Assembly (NCBI GenBank): GCA_009924735.1
Contig: RFQZ01000013.1
Span: 1-59,550, forward strand
Length of the DNA stretch: 59,550 nt
Source of the DNA: Flavobacteriia bacterium
GTDB taxonomy: Bacteria; Bacteroidota; Bacteroidia; Flavobacteriales_D; Crocinitomicaceae
Direction of reading: 5' to 3'
Position 1 is the first letter of the stretch, and each line of letters opens with the position of its first letter. The notes beneath the pieces were generated by a model. It saw nothing but the letters and a program-made list of their open reading frames with translations. It was not told the DNA's origin and ran no database searches. Positions 46,884 through 57,227 of this stretch are shown in pieces. The position numbers and the translations under genes are program-made.

Positions 46884-48140
46884 TTATTCTCCTGATTTCA
46901 CAACCTTTCGGTCCCCTAAATACAACCGTAAAGTGAAACGTAAGGTATTCGCCAAAGGACTTTGACGACCATTTAAAGAAGCAAGATAAGAAAAATCAAT
47001 ACCAAACATATTGTATTTCAAGCTAGCTCCCAAATTCATATACTGTCTATTTCCTTTGTTGCGGTTTTCGTAAAATACACCTGAACGGATGGCAAATGTT
47101 TCATTGTACCACCATTCAAGACCTGCTGCAATGTTGAATTCAGTAAGTTCCTCCTTAAACTTTGATCCTTTAACTATTTCGTAGGTTCCGTCGTTGTTTT
47201 GAATGTAATCTCCATTCGCATCCTTAGCAACCACACCTGGCGCATCATAGAAGGACTGCAACATTCCATTAATCACCCCAACATCATTTGATTTACCAGA
47301 AATGATTGCACCCGTAGTTTTGTCGTATATGGCAGGCGATGGGACAAGAAGCTTTTGAATATCTACTGAATACGTTACCGTATTATAAGAGTCGTATTTT
47401 GCCTGGATTGCGTTTCCGATTTTTAAATTAATTGGAATGAAATCTCTTTTGGCCAATACAGAGTATGCTACTTTATTTCCAATATTGTTAATCGTGGTCG
47501 CAAACATGTACGTCGCGTCTGTTTTTCCGATTTTAACGCGGTCGTTGTAATAGGCAAACGACAAGTCAGCTGCCCCTACCTTACCGGCCTTTGTATTCAC
47601 GCCTGCCACAGTGAGACCACCTGTAAGGTTTGAATAGGCAAATTTACCATTGATACCTATGCTAAAATGATCTGAAAGTTTAAACGCATATGCACCTGTT
47701 AATTCAAACTCACTGGGTTTATCATTTCGCAATACATTTCCCGAGGCATCTGTAAAGGTAATTTCACCCAAACTAAAATAACGTAAAGCACCTCCAATTG
47801 AATGCTTTTTGTTGAAGCGATAATATCCTGATAAATAGGATAAATGCATGTCATTCGTAAGTTGACGAAGCCAAGGAGTGTATGACAAACTTATTTCGCT
47901 GCTTTTTTGAGAAAAACTTAATCCGGCAGTATTCCAATAGACTGATGTTGAACTTGGACTTAGCGCTGTACCAGCATCTCCCATTCCACCTGCCCTTGAG
48001 TCAGGGGTAATTGCCATGAAAGGCAATGCTGTCGTAATGGTATTCAATTGTAAATCGTTCACATTTGCGCCACTATTTTGTGCAAAAAGAAGTGGAATCG
48101 GAGCAATGTTCAGTAAAAAAAGAAAGAAAATATTTTTCAT
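46884..48140 (-). CDS. porV: PorV (LptO): outer-membrane shuttle protein of type IX secretion
   Basis: 418-aa beta-barrel of the FadL-like type. Signal peptide (NIFFLFLLNIAPIPLLFAQ), then the PorV signature AITPDSRAGGMGDAGTALSPS (about 42-62) and SVYWNTAGLSF. Many amphipathic strands follow, and it ends in LRFTLRLYLGDRKV. In T9SS PorV collects folded cargo from the SprA translocon and delivers it to PorU. It is 54 nt downstream of porU on the same strand, the conserved porU-porV arrangement. Confidence 0.95.
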   Translation of the reverse strand: MKNIFFLFLLNIAPIPLLFAQNSGANVNDLQLNTITTALPFMAITPDSRAGGMGDAGTALSPSSTSVYWNTAGLSFSQKSSEISLSYTPWLRQLTNDMHLSYLSGYYRFNKKHSIGGALRYFSLGEITFTDASGNVLRNDKPSEFELTGAYAFKLSDHFSIGINGKFAYSNLTGGLTVAGVNTKAGKVGAADLSFAYYNDRVKIGKTDATYMFATTINNIGNKVAYSVLAKRDFIPINLKIGNAIQAKYDSYNTVTYSVDIQKLLVPSPAIYDKTTGAIISGKSNDVGVINGMLQSFYDAPGVVAKDANGDYIQNNDGTYEIVKGSKFKEELTEFNIAAGLEWWYNETFAIRSGVFYENRNKGNRQYMNLGASLKYNMFGIDFSYLASLNGRQSPLANTLRFTLRLYLGDRKVVKSGE

Positions 48141-48194
48141 CTAAAAATGATTCGGGGGCTAATATACGCAAATCGACTGCTTTTATTGCAAGGC

Positions 48195-51100
48195 TTATTT
48201 TAAAATAACCAATTTTTCGGTGCCCTCGGCCTTTTTACCATCTGAGGTTCTATATTCAAAATGATAAATGTAAACTCCTTTAGCCAAAGCGTCCCCAAAC
48301 TCATCTCTACCATCCCATGAAATCCCCCGAATTGTAAATCCTTTGGTCAGGACATTCTCTGAGATGGTTTTTACCAACCTACCGCTTATGGTGTAAATTT
48401 GAATTTGTACATCGAGGTTATCGCATGACTGATTGTGTTCAATCATAAATTCAGTATGAGTAGTAAAGGGATTGGGGTAGTTTATCAACCTTTTGATACT
48501 TGGGTTGGCCTCCTCTTGAACTTGGAAGTTGATTTGTGCATCGGAAGGGTTGTTATTTACGTCCCAGATTTTCACCTTTAGTGTGTGTGCGCCTGCGGAT
48601 AGTCCGCTAAACGGATATTTGACGTTCCCAGATTGATAGGTATTTAAGTCTGAAACATAATAATCGTTTAACAAAATGGGGTCTGAGGTTTTACCATCCA
48701 AAATCGCCGTTAAATCATGCCCAATTCCATTTCCTACAGTGTTCACTCCATTTTCGTCAAATATTTTTAAGAAAAGAACAGGGTTTTCGTCGGTATTTCC
48801 ACCCATTACGAAATTTTCATCGTTTAAATAAACTTGCAATTCCGGACCTACCGAATCAACGATACCATTCGGATTTAGCCCCCCTATGTAAAAACTTGTA
48901 TCAACACCGATCGCATCAATTGAATTGCTAAAAGCATAATAACTCAATTTTCCCAATCCGTAATTTAACGCGATGTCCTTTGGTACAATGAAGCTAAATT
49001 CAAAATAACCATTTACAACCGAAGCCTTTCCTTTGTAAATAACATTCCTTTGCAATTCAAAATTTATAACAGGTGAACTTGGATCTTGTGCCAAGGTTAA
49101 GTTGTTTTTAATTTTATCAAATACAGAAGGAACTACAGTGCCATTAAATCCTGTTAAGGGTTGGTTATTAAAATCAGTTACGTGACCTTTAACGGTTACT
49201 TTGCGCAAAGCATTTAAGGTGTCCTTGTATACCATTGGTTGACCATTGATGCTGTCAGTTACCACTTTGTAACTTGGAAGCGCCAATCGCAATGCAGGAT
49301 CTCCGATGAGGGTAAAGCTTCTTTTATTATCGGAGGTTTGCGCTAAATTTTTTGTGTTTTGTACAATTTCCCCAAATGTTTTTGGAAGATTTTGAATATC
49401 CCTTTGAAAGACACTGTTGAAAAATGCATTCCCGACACTTGAATTCACGCCAAAAAATACGGACCGAGTCGTTGTCATCAAAGCGATTGCCGCGCCTGTT
49501 GGATTCAACGCTGCCCATTCCCCTGCTGAGACACGAGATGGGTCGTCATACTTAGTAAACTCACAAGTTGCTGAGACGAACAAGGTCAATGCATTGATGT
49601 TTTCCCAAGATTTGATTTGAGGAATCGTAACCACCCTTTCTTCAGCCAAACCGACCTCTCCACCATGACCAACATAATTCAGTACCAATGTTCCTCGTTT
49701 AACCCTATCAGATATTGCATCCAACGCATCGGGGTAACGTTGTCCACCTGCAGAAGTTTGTTGAGGATATGCATCCAAATAAATTTTATCGCAATTCATT
49801 TCGCGGTGGTTTGTTTTGATTAAGGCATACTGTGGTTCAGTGTCGTTTTTGATAAAATAACCATTCTCTTCATCATCGGCAACTTGTGTCACTTTTGTTC
49901 GCCAATCGCCAAAGGTAGATTTGAGTGTATCGTCCAAACAACAATTGCCAACGGAAGATGAAAACAAATCTGAACCATTCATCATGTAGTGGGCTATTTT
50001 ATCCACTTGTTGCTTTGCTTGGGTTTGATCACTAACCAATAACCTACCTATGCCTATATCCAATAAATCTGAATCATAAATGGCCTCGACGTCATCTAAC
50101 ATTCCATAAAAATCATCTGTTACCATTGCACTGATGTGATTTTCACTTTCATCTACCTGATACGTTAAAACATAATTGTTGTTATTGGCTACACGCCCCT
50201 TTGGGTCATAGGTTCCGTCCCCGAACAAGCACATGTACTTTAACATTTTAGTGCCATTTTGATTCGCTCGATCGTAAAACATCTTTGCAAATTTCCTGAT
50301 GGCAACAGGATCTTGTGCTCCAGAGCTAAATTCATTAAAAATCTTATCCGTACGAACCACATGAACCTCAAGTCCCTGGTTTCGATGTAAATCTGCCAAT
50401 CGTTCAGCTTGGGAGATAAAGTCAGGATGGGTGATGATAAGGTAATCTACTTGAGGCAAGGCATGTAAATTTTGAGGCGTTACGCTTCCAATAAATGTTG
50501 GCGTGTAAAACGTAAGGTTATTTGAAGCAACAAATTCAGTATAAACCTCCTTACACCAAAATTCGCAAGTGAGCCCGTTGTTGTTTGTAATAATTTTTTT
50601 CGGCTGATGTGGGGTGCTTAAATCCCAAACAAATCCACTGGTGGGGAAATTACTGATTTGGTATTTTGCTATCTTGGTTGTGTCTTGTTGTGTCAAATTT
50701 CTAAAACCAAATTGAGAAGCATAAAAAACCAAGTTTCGTCGACAATTTAATAAAATTCGATCCAAGTAAGTTAGTGTATATGCACTGTTTCGCGTAATTG
50801 AGACCAAAAAAGAAATTTCATTTGAAGTAGGGTTTGGATCGGTAAAATTCGAAATTGATTTATTGAAATCATATGGAGATACGGGTAATGTGCTTTGGTA
50901 AAGTAAGCTACCATTGCTGTAATACTTTTGCGATGTCCCAGCTGCTAACTGGGAATTAGACGCCAAAGAAACCTTATACTTTATTGGTTGTGTTTGGTCC
51001 AAATTGGGAATTGAAAATTGAAAGGATTTTGATAGTTCAACATCGAACAATTCACCATACCATCGTTTTCCACCACCAACCAAAGAAACCAAATCAGCCT

Positions 51101-52028
51101 CATGAAGATCGCGGTAATCATAGGTATTAAATACAATTTGTTCAGTTCCACTGGACAAATCGACGGATTGGATGGTAAGGGGATTTTTTGCGGCGTCTAT
51201 ATTAATAAAGTAAAAAGATTGGTCTGAATATGGATTTCTACGCTGTTCGAAACCCGTTGTACCACTTGGGTACCATTTATGTGGACCGTATGCGTAAAAC
51301 AAAATATAGTCGTTGTCGTCAAAACTATTGTCATTCCCTCCTATAATTTCGATGGCATTCTCTGCCAAGTCGTCCGTATAAGGTGCTGAATTTAATTCCG
51401 GCAAACAGCCTTCTCCATTGCCAAAAACATGAATGTGCTTGGGATTAAGTCCACTGGTTTGAATTCCCATTGAATTCAAGAACGATTTATCTATTTTGTA
51501 AATTCCATCCGCAGTTACTGCGACTTTATACCATGCGCCAGATCCTGGTGCCAATGCGGAAGTTAGGGCAAAGTCTTTCTCCTTGGGTAAGTTCGGTTTA
51601 GGCTCAAGGGAAACGGAAAGTTCTGTGATTTTTAAGATTTGATTTCCTTTTTTGTAAAACGGTTGAATAAAGATTGATAAATAAGCATCTTCTCCAGCTT
51701 TTGTGACTTTCATCGAAGGATCAAATGATGTAGGAAGTGAGATACCCATGGTTTCTAAATACATTATATCATCCGCCGTAGCTGGGACTGTTTGAAATCC
51801 ATTTAACGTAGGAACAAACCCAATTGATTTCACTCTTTCTAAAAAATGATAGGATGGGACGCCGTTGTCAGGAACATGATTTTGAATGGTAGGTATTTTT
51901 ATAGGCTTTTCATTCAGAATAAACTCTGTAGACTGTGACCACGGAATCGTAACAATCATTTTCTGCCCTAAAAGCAAATAGGGAGCACAAAAAAAGAAAG
52001 TTAAAACAATAAAAGTGGATTTCATCAT
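48195..52028 (-). CDS. porU: PorU: type IX secretion sortase-like signal peptidase
   Basis: 1277 aa gingipain-like C25 protease that removes C-terminal sorting domains of T9SS cargo and attaches proteins to the surface. Signal peptide (FFFCAPYLLLGQ), a long beta-rich region (about 25-500), then the C25 domain. This has ALPQVDYLIITHPDF, the catalytic His in NYVGHGGEVGLAEE (about 786) and the catalytic Cys in LFVSATCEFTKYD (about 818). It ends with a type A-like domain (INYPNPFTTHTEFMI ... KGVYIYHF). Start is ATG at 52028 or 52025. Divergent from the PorP/SprF gene. Confidence 0.95.
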   Translation of the reverse strand: MMKSTFIVLTFFFCAPYLLLGQKMIVTIPWSQSTEFILNEKPIKIPTIQNHVPDNGVPSYHFLERVKSIGFVPTLNGFQTVPATADDIMYLETMGISLPTSFDPSMKVTKAGEDAYLSIFIQPFYKKGNQILKITELSVSLEPKPNLPKEKDFALTSALAPGSGAWYKVAVTADGIYKIDKSFLNSMGIQTSGLNPKHIHVFGNGEGCLPELNSAPYTDDLAENAIEIIGGNDNSFDDNDYILFYAYGPHKWYPSGTTGFEQRRNPYSDQSFYFINIDAAKNPLTIQSVDLSSGTEQIVFNTYDYRDLHEADLVSLVGGGKRWYGELFDVELSKSFQFSIPNLDQTQPIKYKVSLASNSQLAAGTSQKYYSNGSLLYQSTLPVSPYDFNKSISNFTDPNPTSNEISFLVSITRNSAYTLTYLDRILLNCRRNLVFYASQFGFRNLTQQDTTKIAKYQISNFPTSGFVWDLSTPHQPKKIITNNNGLTCEFWCKEVYTEFVASNNLTFYTPTFIGSVTPQNLHALPQVDYLIITHPDFISQAERLADLHRNQGLEVHVVRTDKIFNEFSSGAQDPVAIRKFAKMFYDRANQNGTKMLKYMCLFGDGTYDPKGRVANNNNYVLTYQVDESENHISAMVTDDFYGMLDDVEAIYDSDLLDIGIGRLLVSDQTQAKQQVDKIAHYMMNGSDLFSSSVGNCCLDDTLKSTFGDWRTKVTQVADDEENGYFIKNDTEPQYALIKTNHREMNCDKIYLDAYPQQTSAGGQRYPDALDAISDRVKRGTLVLNYVGHGGEVGLAEERVVTIPQIKSWENINALTLFVSATCEFTKYDDPSRVSAGEWAALNPTGAAIALMTTTRSVFFGVNSSVGNAFFNSVFQRDIQNLPKTFGEIVQNTKNLAQTSDNKRSFTLIGDPALRLALPSYKVVTDSINGQPMVYKDTLNALRKVTVKGHVTDFNNQPLTGFNGTVVPSVFDKIKNNLTLAQDPSSPVINFELQRNVIYKGKASVVNGYFEFSFIVPKDIALNYGLGKLSYYAFSNSIDAIGVDTSFYIGGLNPNGIVDSVGPELQVYLNDENFVMGGNTDENPVLFLKIFDENGVNTVGNGIGHDLTAILDGKTSDPILLNDYYVSDLNTYQSGNVKYPFSGLSAGAHTLKVKIWDVNNNPSDAQINFQVQEEANPSIKRLINYPNPFTTHTEFMIEHNQSCDNLDVQIQIYTISGRLVKTISENVLTKGFTIRGISWDGRDEFGDALAKGVYIYHFEYRTSDGKKAEGTEKLVILK

Positions 52029-52133
52029 GGCGTAAATTTAAGACGAATGTCCAAAAACGAAAAGGCATTTTAATTATTTCAAATTAATTGCGATATTTGT
52101 AACCAAGTTAAATAAATTCCGTAATAGCGCCTC

Positions 52134-53129
52134 GTGAAAAAAGGATTAGGTATCATCTCATATCATGCAACGTTTGTTGCTGCGTTGTTGTTCGTTTTGA
52201 TGGGCACAACCAACCATACCTTTGCACAGGACCCAACTTTTACACAGTTTTATTCTAATCCAGTATATCTTAATCCAGCCTTGGCAGGAACCACTGGTTG
52301 TCCACGATTCACATTGAATTACAGGAACGAATGGCCGCAATTGACGGGTAATTATGTTACGTATTCAGCTGCTTACGATTCATATGTAAAAGACATTAAA
52401 GGTGGAATTGGAATTATCGCTACGTATGACAGACAGGCGGAAGGAACGATTTCAACGACTATGTTAGGAGGAATTTACTCGTACAATTTGAAAATCAATC
52501 GCAAAGTTTCTTTGAATTTTGGGGTAAGGGCAGCATACATTCAAAAGTATTTAGATTGGGAAAAACTAACCTTTGGTGACATGATTGATCCACGACGTGG
52601 ATTCATTTACCAAACAGGAGATGTGCCAAGAGGCGGTAAACGAGGTTTGTTCGATGCAAGTGCGGGTGCAGTTGTTTTCAGCAAATACTTTTATGGAGGA
52701 TTGGCAGCACATCACATTAATACACCTGATGAGTCAATGATTTTAGGGGTTAGTAAATTGCCAATGAGATTGACTGTTCATATGGGGGGGACGATTCCTA
52801 TTGGAAGGAGAGGAAGATATACAGATGGTACTACCATTAAACCCGCAATTATTTATCAATATCAAAATGGTTTTCAAGAATTGAACATCGGAGGGTACCT
52901 AAATTATGAACGATTGAATCTTGGTGTTTGGTATAGAAACCGTGATGCTATGGTATTTATTGTTGGTGTAAAAGCGGACAATTTTAGGGTTGGATACAGT
53001 TATGATTTAACAGTTTCTAAACTAGGAAATGGATTAACGGGAGGATCACATGAGGTGTCCTTTCAATTGGATTTAAAATGTAAAAAGAAACCAAAGAATT
53101 TTAGAAAAATTTCTTGTCCTTCTTTTTAA
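52134..53129 (+). CDS. PorP/SprF family type IX secretion membrane protein
   Basis: 331-aa outer-membrane beta-barrel. Starts at GTG 52134. A signal segment (FVAALLFVLMGTTNHTFAQ) leads into the family signature DPTFTQFYSNPVYLNPALAGT (about 31-51). It continues through YLNYERLNLGVWYRNRDAMVFIVG and ends LDLKCKKKP. SprF-like proteins anchor type B CTD cargo or adhesins to the cell surface. Encoded between divergent porU and downstream gldJ; the 105-nt intergenic region holds their promoters. Confidence 0.93.
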   Translation: MKKGLGIISYHATFVAALLFVLMGTTNHTFAQDPTFTQFYSNPVYLNPALAGTTGCPRFTLNYRNEWPQLTGNYVTYSAAYDSYVKDIKGGIGIIATYDRQAEGTISTTMLGGIYSYNLKINRKVSLNFGVRAAYIQKYLDWEKLTFGDMIDPRRGFIYQTGDVPRGGKRGLFDASAGAVVFSKYFYGGLAAHHINTPDESMILGVSKLPMRLTVHMGGTIPIGRRGRYTDGTTIKPAIIYQYQNGFQELNIGGYLNYERLNLGVWYRNRDAMVFIVGVKADNFRVGYSYDLTVSKLGNGLTGGSHEVSFQLDLKCKKKPKNFRKISCPSF

Positions 53130-53181
53130 TTGTAACTTATTATTAAAAACTGAATTTAACTTGAGCCTAAATAACTTAAAT

Positions 53182-55911
53182 ATGAAAAGTTCGTTAATCG
53201 CAAAATTCTCTTTTGTACTCATCGCGGTGGGTTTACTTGGAAGTTGTCAAAAGGAAACTTCCACTTCAACAGGTTGGGAATATAACAATGTCAACAACGG
53301 TGGCTTTGAAAAAGCCGACTTTGCTGAACAAAGAACAGGGCCAGGTTTGGTCATGGTTGAAGGCGGAACGTTTACCATGGGACGAACTGAAGAGGACGTA
53401 ATGGGTGATCATAACCACCGCCCTAATAGATTTACAGTTTCTTCATTTTACATGGATCGTACTGAGGTTACCAATTTTCATTGGTTAGAATATGTTTATT
53501 GGATGAAAAGGGTTTATTACAAATCCTATCCACACATTTACAAAAAATCGCTTCCAGACACATTGGTTTGGCGCGATCCTCTTTCATACAGAGAAAAATT
53601 TGTTGATTATTATTTTCGTTATCCAGCATACAGAGATTATCCTGTAGTGGGTGTTTCTTGGATACAAGCTAATGATTTCTGTAAGTGGAGAACCGATCGT
53701 GTTAACGAATACATCTTAGTAGAGCAAGGTATATTGAATTGGCATTTCTCTGAAGTTGGAGATTTGGCATCTGGAACAGACCCGAAAAAGAAAGATTGGC
53801 AAAATGCCCCTGAAAACATGTTCAACACGGAATCCTACCTTGCAGGACAATATGACATTGAAAGAGGTAAAAAGGGTGCCGAAACAGATAAAGATGGGAA
53901 CCCAACTTATTTAGGTTACACTTTAACTGACAAAAGTGCATCTAAGCCCGTTGATTCCAAAACTAAAAACCCAGTACCCAGAGATCCTTACATGTTAAAT
54001 GATTTTGATCCTGTTTATGCTCAAAAGGATGCAGACGGGGAAAGCTATTTTCAAGGTAAAAGATTGGTTCGTTTGGAGGATGGGATTTTATTGCCAAAAT
54101 ACAGACTTCCTACAGAAGCAGAATGGGAATATGCTGCTTTAGGTTTGCTAGGGAATTTAGATCCAAATTCTGAAAACATAGACGAGCGTAGAATTTATCC
54201 TTGGGATGGACATTATGTGAGATACGACGAGGAACAATTTCAAGGAACCATTCAAGCAAATTTCGTTCGAGGAAACGGTGATTACATGGGGGTTGCAGGT
54301 GCGTTAAATGACGGGGCTGACGCCACTACACATGTTGACGACTACTGGCCAAATGATTTTGGATTGTATAACATGGCTGGAAATGTTTCAGAGTGGGTAT
54401 TGGACACCTACCGCCCAATGACAAGTCAATTGGCTGATGGTTTTATGCCATTCAGGGGTAACGTTTATCAAACCAAATTAATGGTACCAGATGGCTTACA
54501 TGATAAATCTGTTAAAACCACGGATAACATTTATGATGTACATGGAATGAAGGAATTCGTAAATGAATATGCTCGTGTACTCTATGCACGCCATGGAAAC
54601 ATCGAATTAAACTTAGACGATAACTACAAGTCTAACTACCTTAATCAAAAAGAGGCTGACAGAAGGTTAAAAGAGGTAGACAATGCTAACTTATTCATTG
54701 CAACCAACGGAAGTGTATTTACCTATGATTCGATTCAATTGGTTAGTAAATACAATGGAGATGGGAAAATTACCAACCGTAAATGGGAAGTAACAGGTCC
54801 TACGAAAGCAACTTTTGCAATGGATTCATTGACGAAAAAATCTTCAGAGTTCTCTGATACAGCATGGGTAGATTTCAGTCAACCTGGTAAATACACAATC
54901 AAAATGACGGTTACCAATGCCAAAGGGACTAAGACAACAGCTGAATTGGTAGATTACATTAACGTTGGAGATAAAACCCAAAAACCATATGTAAACAGCG
55001 ACAAACAAAAATCAGGAATCAACTCGCGTCAAGATATGCGTAAATACCAATTCAATAGCCCAAGTAATTACTATACTTCTAATGGAAGAAAGCTTACAAG
55101 TCAAGATTGGGCACAATTGGTCGTTTTAGATGACATCAATGCACTCCTTGATACGGCCATCACCCTTTTCAACAAGGGAAATACAGTAAAAGCTTCAGCA
55201 TATGTTGAAAGGGTATTTTTCAACAACAATTCTGGATCACAAGTATCGATTGTAGACTTTAGGGATAAAAACCAATACGATCCTGAAAACAGTGATTTGA
55301 ATGTATTCGGAGTTTATATCAAAGATCCTGATGATACTACTGTTTACAAAGCTACTTCTGTATTCAAAGAGGATTATATGGAAACAATGTTCCCTAATTA
55401 CAAACAAGATCAAACCATTACCACTTGGTTGGTTACCCTAAGAAATGGACTGTCTGATTACACAATCGAAAGCCGTGGGAAACAACGTTGGAGAAATGTT
55501 ACAGAGGAAGAGAACATCGGACGTTTGAATTATCGTAAGGATGACTACATCGATTATTTGGATGGCGATTTAGAATCTTCAATTTACTTCAACAATATGA
55601 AAAGAAAAGAAGATATCAATTCAGGAAGATTGAGTGCTAAGAACACAATGTATCAAAGTCAACATGAAAATTATGACTTGAACAATGACAAAATCAACAC
55701 GAATTCTTCTGGATGGCCAACCACATTGGTTTCTGATAGGTCAAAAGTTTACAAAGGAGGTTCATGGGCGGATAGAGCGTATTGGCTTTCAGCTGGCAAC
55801 CGACGTTTTCTAGATGAAGACAAGGCCACTGCTACCATTGGATTCCGTTGTGCGATGGATCGCCTTGGAGGACAACGCAATTTGAATTATAAAAAGAAGA
55901 AAAGAAAATAG
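53182..55911 (+). CDS. gldJ: GldJ: gliding motility/T9SS lipoprotein (SUMF1-like), enlarged
   Basis: 909 aa from the ATG at 53182. Lipobox VGLLGSC (Cys about residue 20). The N-terminal half has the SUMF1/formylglycine-enzyme-like fold: GGTFTMGRTEEDV (about 60), YPVVGVSWIQANDFCKWR, YRLPTEAEWEYAALG (about 305-320) and NMAGNVSEWVLD (about 395-406). A PKD-like segment (VFTYDSIQLVSKYNG, YTIKMTVTNAKG) interrupts it at about 505-600. The last fold elements, YKGGSWADRAY and IGFRCAMDR (about 855-890), come more than 400 residues later. The family in Flavobacterium is nearer 560 aa. GldJ interacts with GldK to build the motor ring. Confidence 0.93.
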   Translation: MKSSLIAKFSFVLIAVGLLGSCQKETSTSTGWEYNNVNNGGFEKADFAEQRTGPGLVMVEGGTFTMGRTEEDVMGDHNHRPNRFTVSSFYMDRTEVTNFHWLEYVYWMKRVYYKSYPHIYKKSLPDTLVWRDPLSYREKFVDYYFRYPAYRDYPVVGVSWIQANDFCKWRTDRVNEYILVEQGILNWHFSEVGDLASGTDPKKKDWQNAPENMFNTESYLAGQYDIERGKKGAETDKDGNPTYLGYTLTDKSASKPVDSKTKNPVPRDPYMLNDFDPVYAQKDADGESYFQGKRLVRLEDGILLPKYRLPTEAEWEYAALGLLGNLDPNSENIDERRIYPWDGHYVRYDEEQFQGTIQANFVRGNGDYMGVAGALNDGADATTHVDDYWPNDFGLYNMAGNVSEWVLDTYRPMTSQLADGFMPFRGNVYQTKLMVPDGLHDKSVKTTDNIYDVHGMKEFVNEYARVLYARHGNIELNLDDNYKSNYLNQKEADRRLKEVDNANLFIATNGSVFTYDSIQLVSKYNGDGKITNRKWEVTGPTKATFAMDSLTKKSSEFSDTAWVDFSQPGKYTIKMTVTNAKGTKTTAELVDYINVGDKTQKPYVNSDKQKSGINSRQDMRKYQFNSPSNYYTSNGRKLTSQDWAQLVVLDDINALLDTAITLFNKGNTVKASAYVERVFFNNNSGSQVSIVDFRDKNQYDPENSDLNVFGVYIKDPDDTTVYKATSVFKEDYMETMFPNYKQDQTITTWLVTLRNGLSDYTIESRGKQRWRNVTEEENIGRLNYRKDDYIDYLDGDLESSIYFNNMKRKEDINSGRLSAKNTMYQSQHENYDLNNDKINTNSSGWPTTLVSDRSKVYKGGSWADRAYWLSAGNRRFLDEDKATATIGFRCAMDRLGGQRNLNYKKKKRK

Positions 55912-55923
55912 TAAGTATCTTTA

Positions 55924-55949
55924 AGCCTCGCAATTGCGGGGCTTTTTTT
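55924..55949 (+). terminator. Intrinsic terminator after gldJ, abutting murF start
   Basis: AGCCTCGC and GCGGGGCT form an 8-bp stem (one G:U) with an AATT loop, followed by seven T. The T-run ends at 55949 and the murF ATG begins at 55950. Confidence 0.85.
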
Positions 55950-57227
55950 ATGGAAACACTTTTTAACTTATACTACGAATGTACGGGTGTGTCTACTGAT
56001 ACTAGAACCGTATTGTCAGGAAACCTTTTCGTTTGCTTAAAAGGGGAGCATTACGATGCAAATGATTACATTCATAAAGCCATAGAAGGCGGCGCAAAGC
56101 ATGTCATCTCCAGTTTTAAAGAAAAATGCAATGGCAAGAACATTCATTATGTTGAAGACACATTACGTTTCTTACAAAAACTGGCAAACCATCATCGCAA
56201 CAAATTCGAGATTCCTGTCATAGGAATTACCGGGAGCAATGGAAAAACAACCACTAAAGAATTAATTTACGCTGTACTTTCTCAAGAAAAAAATACATTG
56301 GCTACGCACGGAAACCTAAACAATCACATTGGGGTACCGCTTACCTTGTTAAAATTAAACGCATCCCATGAAATTGCAATCATTGAAATGGGCGCTAATA
56401 AACCAGGTGACATCGCAGAGCTTTGTGAAATAGCAAATCCAACCCATGGAATCATCACAAACATCGGTAAGGCGCATTTAGAGGGCTTTGGAAATTTCGA
56501 AGGGGTATTGTCTACAAAAACTGCTTTGTACCGATCTATTCGCGATGTAAATGGAACCTTGTTTTACAATTCCGAAGACATTCATCTTTGTTCAAATTTA
56601 CCAGAAAACACAACGAACATTGGATATTCCACAAAACCAAATGCAAGAGTACAAGGTCAAATCATCACAGCGTCTCCTTGCATTGAAATGTCGTATTCAA
56701 TTGGAACGTTTGAATCTGGTATGATACGAACTCATTTATTTGGTGATTATAATTTTTTCAATTTTTTAGCGGCAATATCCATTGGGAATTACTTTGGAAT
56801 AAGTCATGCAGCCATACGCAAGGGCATTGAAACATATGTACCGTCCAACAATCGGTCGCAGATTGAAAAAACGGATCGGAATACCTTAATAGTAGATTGT
56901 TACAATGCTAATCCTTCCAGCATGATATCTGCTCTCAATTCGTTTTCAAAGGTGGAAACGCTTGATAAGATCGTCATACTCGGTGATATGTTAGAACTTG
57001 GGGCGGATGCATTTGCAGAGCACCAAGGAATTCTATCCTTATGTAATTCCTTAAACCTGGAATACATAACCGTTGGTGCATTGTTTTCAGGTGCAGGATC
57101 TTTAAATGGATATGAAACTGTTCAAGAATTGATTTCATCCCAAAAACCAAATTCTTTCGAAGGAAAAACCATCTTATTAAAAGGCTCGAGGGGAATTGGG
57201 TTGGAGCAGCTGTTGACTTTTCTTTAG
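55950..57227 (+). CDS. murF: UDP-N-acetylmuramoyl-tripeptide--D-alanyl-D-alanine ligase
   Basis: Adds D-Ala-D-Ala to UDP-MurNAc-tripeptide in peptidoglycan synthesis. 425 aa, complete. Substrate region [11 protein letters not shown] (about 11-21), the ATP loop [13 protein letters not shown] (about 91-103), [28 protein letters not shown], and [11 protein letters not shown] (about 312). The start codon immediately follows the gldJ terminator, so there is no room for a 5' leader of its own if transcription reads through. gldJ-murF synteny is known in Flavobacteriia. Shares a 4-nt stop overlap with prfB. Confidence 0.96.
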   Translation: METLFNLYYECTGVSTDTRTVLSGNLFVCLKGEHYDANDYIHKAIEGGAKHVISSFKEKCNGKNIHYVEDTLRFLQKLANHHRNKFEIPVIGITGSNGKTTTKELIYAVLSQEKNTLATHGNLNNHIGVPLTLLKLNASHEIAIIEMGANKPGDIAELCEIANPTHGIITNIGKAHLEGFGNFEGVLSTKTALYRSIRDVNGTLFYNSEDIHLCSNLPENTTNIGYSTKPNARVQGQIITASPCIEMSYSIGTFESGMIRTHLFGDYNFFNFLAAISIGNYFGISHAAIRKGIETYVPSNNRSQIEKTDRNTLIVDCYNANPSSMISALNSFSKVETLDKIVILGDMLELGADAFAEHQGILSLCNSLNLEYITVGALFSGAGSLNGYETVQELISSQKPNSFEGKTILLKGSRGIGLEQLLTFL

